64,000 nucleotides of DNA from SZUA-584 sp964607965. GTDB taxonomy: Bacteria > Bacillota > Clostridia > Christensenellales > SZUA-584. The notes under the pieces are model-generated. The model ran no database searches and was not told where the DNA came from. It worked only from the letters and a program-made list of their open reading frames with translations. Below are positions 60,623 through 64,000 of the stretch, piece by piece. Position numbers and translations under genes: made by a program. Position 1 is the stretch's first letter. Every line of letters begins with the position of its first letter. The stretch lies in the NCBI GenBank assembly GCA_964607965.1, contig CAZSMH010000001.1, positions 34,160-98,159 of the forward strand. Reading direction: 5' to 3'.

Positions 60623-61216
60623 TCACGGAATGTATTTTCGAATGCGTAACCGCGCACCTATCTTCTGCGCGATTTTTCTGCATTTTTCGATTTCCTCTTC
60701 GCCGATTATATCAACAACGGACATTACAGTCTCAATGCCGTGAGCAACGCAGCTTTCAGTAAACTTTAGCATATGAGAATATGCTTGTTCCCCGAAAGAA
60801 CTGCGGCAAATGCGCTGATACTCCTTCGCAGAGGATGCATTAAGGCTAATAGATACTACATCAATCAGCCCAACAAGCTTGGGCACAATATCTTCTCCTG
60901 CAAAGGCGCTGCCTTGCCCGTTGGTATTAAGGCGAACGTACGCACCGCGGGATTTTAAATATTGTGCGACTTCGATCAGTATGTTTATACGCATTGTGGG
61001 CTCGCCAAGACCGCAGAAAACAGCCTTTTCAATTTTGGGAAGTTTTATAAGCTCGCTTATAACATCGCTTGCTTCCGGCTCTCTTTTAAGCCGCAGATTA
61101 TATCCGCCCACGCCGTCATGCCCGTTGCGTACACAAAAAACACAGTCGTTAGTACAGCTGTTTGTCAAGTTAATGTATACCGCTTCTCCAAGCATATAGA
61201 TATAAGTATCATTCAT
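60623..61216 (-). CDS. TatD-linked radical SAM protein
   Basis: The 197-residue protein has LTNSCTNDCVFCVRNG (C-x3-C-x2-C binding a 4Fe-4S cluster), CGLGEPTMR and a shortened radical SAM barrel. A radical SAM group linked with tatD is known from Firmicutes; its reaction is unknown. The start overlaps the tatD stop by 4 bases, so it is the last gene of metG-tatD-here. The short C-terminus leaves no obvious second cluster. Confidence 0.85.
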   Translation of the reverse strand: MNDTYIYMLGEAVYINLTNSCTNDCVFCVRNGHDGVGGYNLRLKREPEASDVISELIKLPKIEKAVFCGLGEPTMRINILIEVAQYLKSRGAYVRLNTNGQGSAFAGEDIVPKLVGLIDVVSISLNASSAKEYQRICRSSFGEQAYSHMLKFTESCVAHGIETVMSVVDIIGEEEIEKCRKIAQKIGARLRIRKYIP

Positions 61217-61980
61217 TTAATTTTATATAATCCTTTGGCATTTTTAATATTGGCTTCACACATTTTTTCAAAAGATACGCCTTTTATATCCGCCAGTTTT
61301 TGCAGTACATAGCGTACGTTTGAGGGATCGTTACGGCTCCCGCGTACTGGTTCGGGAGAAAGATACGGGCAGTCCGTTTCTCCCATCAGCCGTGTTATAG
61401 GGGTAACGCTTGCCGCTTCAACGGTTTTCTTGGCGTTTTTAAAGGTAACCGTGCCGGTAAAAGAAATATAAAAACCCATATCAAGAAGCTGTTCTGCGGT
61501 TTGAGCGCTGCCGGAGTAGCAATGCATAACGCCAAAAACGCCTTTATGTTCGCGTAAAATTGAGAGCGTATCCTGCGTGGCTTCGCGCATATGGATTATC
61601 ACCGGAAGGTTGAGTATAGCACTTAAGTCCAGCTGTTCTGAAAACAGCTTTTTCTGCAGATTGCGGGGAGAAAAATCGTAATGGTAATCAAGACCGATTT
61701 CGCCTAATGCAATTACCTTTTCTTCTTTAACTATTATTTTTAGTTGTTCTAAATAATCAATCGGTGCGCTTTTTGCTTCGTGAGGATGTACGCCGGCTGC
61801 CGCATATATATAAGGCACGCGCGAAGCCAGTTTTACCGCTCGTTTACTGTCGTCAACAGTAGTGCCGATTTCAATCAGCCCTATCACGCCAAGCCCCGGA
61901 AGGTTTGCAATCAGTTCTTCCCGGTCATTATCGAATCGCTTATCAAGTATATGTGAATGAGTGTCAAAAAGCTCCGTCAT
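61213..61980 (-). CDS. tatD: TatD-family metal-dependent DNase
   Basis: The 255-residue protein has FDTHSHILDKRFDND (the HxH metal site), AAGVHPHEAKS, GEIGLDYHYDFSP, HMREATQDTLSIL, MHCYSGSAQTAEQLLDMG and GETDCPYLSPEP. It is a TIM-barrel exonuclease (YabD in Bacillus). It overlaps metG by 4 bases, and metS-yabD adjacency is common. Confidence 0.94.
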   Translation of the reverse strand: MTELFDTHSHILDKRFDNDREELIANLPGLGVIGLIEIGTTVDDSKRAVKLASRVPYIYAAAGVHPHEAKSAPIDYLEQLKIIVKEEKVIALGEIGLDYHYDFSPRNLQKKLFSEQLDLSAILNLPVIIHMREATQDTLSILREHKGVFGVMHCYSGSAQTAEQLLDMGFYISFTGTVTFKNAKKTVEAASVTPITRLMGETDCPYLSPEPVRGSRNDPSNVRYVLQKLADIKGVSFEKMCEANIKNAKGLYKIK

Positions 61981-63902
61981 GAAATTTTTGCACCTGCGGG
62001 CAGGCTGCCGTCTATTGTGACGAGCTTAAGCTCTCCGCCGGATTCCGCGGCTAGCAGCATACCGCAAGATTCTACCCCGAAAAGTTTTGCTGGTTTTAAG
62101 TTCGTGACAACAACAACGGTTTTGCCTATCATTTGCTGCGAGCTATACCACTTCTTTATGCCTGAAACAATCTGACGCACCTCTCCGCCGGTATCAACCT
62201 GTATTTTTAAAAGCTTTTCGCTGCCCTTTATGTCTTCTGCCTGTTTGACGATACCAATTTTAAGCTCTAATTTTTTAAAATCATCGTACGAAATTATATT
62301 GGCACCATCATCTGCGTTTTTGACGGATTCGTCTTGCGGGGCTATTGTCTCCAGCTCTTCAAGCTCTTTTTTAATATCAAGCCGCGGAAATAAGGGTGCA
62401 GACTGTACAACAACAAGCGAGCAAACACTGTTCCCGAAAGATGCGATGCTGTCCCACGATATAAGAGAGGCGCTGTTTATACCAAGAACTGACTGAATGC
62501 GCTTTGCCGTATCCGGCAGAAAAGAAGATAAAAGCACCGAAACAATACGCAGGCCTTCCGCTAAGTGCACCATTACACCGGCAAGTTTTTTCTTATTAGC
62601 TTCATCTTTGGCAAGCACCCACGGAGCTGTCAAATCTATATATTTATTGAGAAGACCGATGTAGCCCCAGATTTCGGCCAAGGCATCGGGAAGCAAAAGC
62701 GCATCCATATGCTGCTCCACATTAATATGCAGCTTTGAACCCTGCGTTTCAATATCGGCATCATACTCGGTAGGCTGAGTATCGCACGGAACCGTGCCGC
62801 CAAAATACTTTACAATCATAGCAACTGTACGGGAGACAAGATTGCCAAGATCGTTAGCCAAATCGCTGTTGGTGCGCGTTAAAAGCGCTTCGCTGGTGTA
62901 AACGCCGTCTGCCCCGAACGGAACCTCGCGCAGCAAAAAGTATCTTAGTGCGTCAACGCCGTATCGTTCGGCCAGTTTTACGGGGTCTACCACATTGCCC
63001 TTTGATTTGCTCATTTTTCCGCCCTCAAGCAGCAGCCATCCGTGCCCGAATACGCGCGAGGGAAGCGGCAGATTAAGAGCCATCAGCATAATAGGCCAGA
63101 TTATTGTATGAAAGCGTACTATCTCTTTGGCCATAAGGTGTACATCCGCAGGCCAGTATTTTTTAAAGGAGGAATCATCATCCGAAAGATAGCCAAGAGC
63201 GGATATATAGTTGGAGAGCGCGTCTATCCAGACGTATACAACGTGGCCTTCATCAAAATCAACCGGTATGCCCCATTTAAAAGATGTGCGCGATACGCAC
63301 AAATCTTCAAGACCGGGAAGCAGAAAGTTATTAAGCATTTCATTTTTTCGGCTTTCAGGCTGTATAAACTCAGGGTGCTTTTCAATATGCTCTATAAGCC
63401 TTTTTGCGTATTTGCTTTGCTTGAAAAAATATGCTTCCTCTTTAGCCAGTTCCACCGGGCGGCCGCAGTCCGGGCACTTGCCGTCCGAAAGCTGGCGTTC
63501 AAGCCAATACGCCTCGCAGGGAGTACAGTACCAGCCCTCGTAATAACCTTTGTATATATCGCCCTTGTCGTAAAGCATTTTGAATATTTTTTGTACGGTT
63601 TTAACGTGGCGTTCATCCGTTGTCCTTATAAAATCGTCATTAGAGATATTCATAAGCTTCCACAGCTTTTTGACGCCTGCAACTATATCATCAACATATT
63701 CCTTAGGCTTTTTGCCTGCCGCCGCCGCTACACGTTCTATTTTTTGACCGTGCTCGTCTGTGCCGGTTAAGAACATAACATCATAGCCCGTCTGGCGCTT
63801 AAAACGCGCAAGTGCGTCCGCCGCGACTGTTGTGTAGGTATGACCGATATGCAGCTTGTCGCTTGGGTAGTAAATAGGCGTTGTAATATAGTACTTTTTC
63901 AT
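61977..63902 (-). CDS. metG: Methionyl-tRNA synthetase MetG/MetS
   Basis: The 641-residue enzyme has the class I HIGH motif KLHIGHTYTTVAADALARF, a zinc knuckle (CTPCEAYWLERQ; CPDCGRP), the KMSKS motif GGKMSKSKGNVVDP, and a C-terminal tRNA-binding EMAP/Trbp111-like domain (about 535-641; LKLVTIDGSLPAGAKIS). It charges tRNA(Met). AGGAG (complement of 63909-63913) is 6 bases before the start at 63902; the open frame runs further upstream. Confidence 0.96.
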   Translation of the reverse strand: MKKYYITTPIYYPSDKLHIGHTYTTVAADALARFKRQTGYDVMFLTGTDEHGQKIERVAAAAGKKPKEYVDDIVAGVKKLWKLMNISNDDFIRTTDERHVKTVQKIFKMLYDKGDIYKGYYEGWYCTPCEAYWLERQLSDGKCPDCGRPVELAKEEAYFFKQSKYAKRLIEHIEKHPEFIQPESRKNEMLNNFLLPGLEDLCVSRTSFKWGIPVDFDEGHVVYVWIDALSNYISALGYLSDDDSSFKKYWPADVHLMAKEIVRFHTIIWPIMLMALNLPLPSRVFGHGWLLLEGGKMSKSKGNVVDPVKLAERYGVDALRYFLLREVPFGADGVYTSEALLTRTNSDLANDLGNLVSRTVAMIVKYFGGTVPCDTQPTEYDADIETQGSKLHINVEQHMDALLLPDALAEIWGYIGLLNKYIDLTAPWVLAKDEANKKKLAGVMVHLAEGLRIVSVLLSSFLPDTAKRIQSVLGINSASLISWDSIASFGNSVCSLVVVQSAPLFPRLDIKKELEELETIAPQDESVKNADDGANIISYDDFKKLELKIGIVKQAEDIKGSEKLLKIQVDTGGEVRQIVSGIKKWYSSQQMIGKTVVVVTNLKPAKLFGVESCGMLLAAESGGELKLVTIDGSLPAGAKIS

Positions 63903-63930
63903 TAACATCTCCTGCGGTTTTATAAGAAAG

Positions 63931-63961
63931 TGCGCTAAAAAGCGCAAAGGCGTTTTGCCTT
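63931..63961 (-). other. Two small hairpins in the metG leader
   Basis: TGCGCT-AAAA-AGCGCA (63931-63946) and AAGGC-GTTTT-GCCTT (63947-63961), given as + strand, are adjacent perfect stems. The leader is too short for a T-box. They may only stabilise the mRNA. Confidence 0.45.
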
Positions 63962-63967
63962 GGTACT

Positions 63968-63996
63968 AGGATAGTTTTCCGTTTCTGTTTTGTCAA
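63968..63996 (-). promoter_or_regulatory. Sigma-A promoter of metG-tatD-radical SAM
   Basis: On the minus strand TTGACA (perfect) and TATCCT are 17 bases apart. The leader would be about 60 bases. Confidence 0.65.
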
Positions 63997-64000
63997 GTGG

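Noticed and set aside
63903..64000. T-box riboswitch before metG
   Set aside because: The leader is only about 60 bases, with two tiny hairpins and no T-box sequence or antiterminator.
1..64000. tRNA or rRNA genes, CRISPR arrays, insertion sequences, prophage
   Set aside because: No cloverleaf-like or rRNA segments, no spaced direct repeats and no transposase or integrase motifs were seen on either strand.

Overview
The window is about 64 kb from a motile, endospore-forming, anaerobic Clostridia-type Firmicute. A Gram-positive flagellum (no L- or P-ring genes, FliY rather than FliN, FliW/CsrA control) sits beside an alpha/beta-type SASP, SpmA/SpmB and AbrB. Rex, an iron-dependent alcohol dehydrogenase and the oxygen-sensitive NrdD/NrdG point to fermentation without oxygen. 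The genus cannot be read from the sequence. A run of 100 Ns at 51986-52085 shows a scaffolded draft assembly.

Region 1 (256-26054, + strand) is one long flagellar/chemotaxis block. Its order is: fliK-like, flhB-tail-like, an NlpC-like enzyme, fliD, fliS, a fliT-like chaperone, a yaaR-like gene, cheW, cheR, cheB, a lytic transglycosylase, flgB, flgC, fliE, fliO, fliP, fliQ, fliR, flhB, flhA, flhF, flhG, a PilZ gene, sigD, a membrane/HTH gene, two flgG-type rod genes, yvyF, flgM, flgN, flgK, flgL, fliW and csrA. Many genes overlap by 4 bases. A sigma-28 promoter at 20074-20101 opens the late part (rod, FlgM, hook-filament junction, FliW, CsrA). The flagellin gene (26276-27391) is inverted. It has its own sigma-28 promoter and a leader carrying two convincing CsrA sites. 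Region 2 (27620-40746, + strand) carries fliF, fliG, fliH, fliI, fliJ, motE-like, fliK, flgD, flgE, flbD, motA, motB, fliL, fliM and fliY. CheA, CheY, CheC, CheD and receptors are not in the window.

Region 3 (40761-52277) is mixed housekeeping: a SASP gene, an alcohol dehydrogenase, rex with a yjbQ-family gene, two tandem VanW-type envelope proteins, a zinc-ribbon protein, an Lrp-type regulator with an aminotransferase (alaR/alaT-like), a Ca-loop protein with a sigma-28 promoter of its own, radA, and a membrane-protein fragment cut by the gap.

Region 4 (52603-64000) holds trmN6-rsmI with convergent abrB (the same arrangement as near B. subtilis abrB), spmA-spmB, a methyltransferase/pseudouridine synthase pair, a small lipoprotein-like gene, nrdD-nrdG with paired NrdR boxes, and a metG-tatD-radical SAM operon.

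The genes interlock as a hierarchy. Early genes build the basal body and export gate and also encode SigD. FlgM holds SigD until the hook is complete. SigD then drives flagellin, the hook-filament genes and, by inference, the distant Ca-loop protein. FliW and CsrA then meter flagellin translation. The most notable items are the sigma-28-linked Ca-loop protein, the hag leader with a textbook CsrA hairpin, two peptidoglycan hydrolases with export-substrate-like N-termini inside the flagellar block, an abrB terminator written inside rsmI, and the NrdR-controlled nrd promoter.
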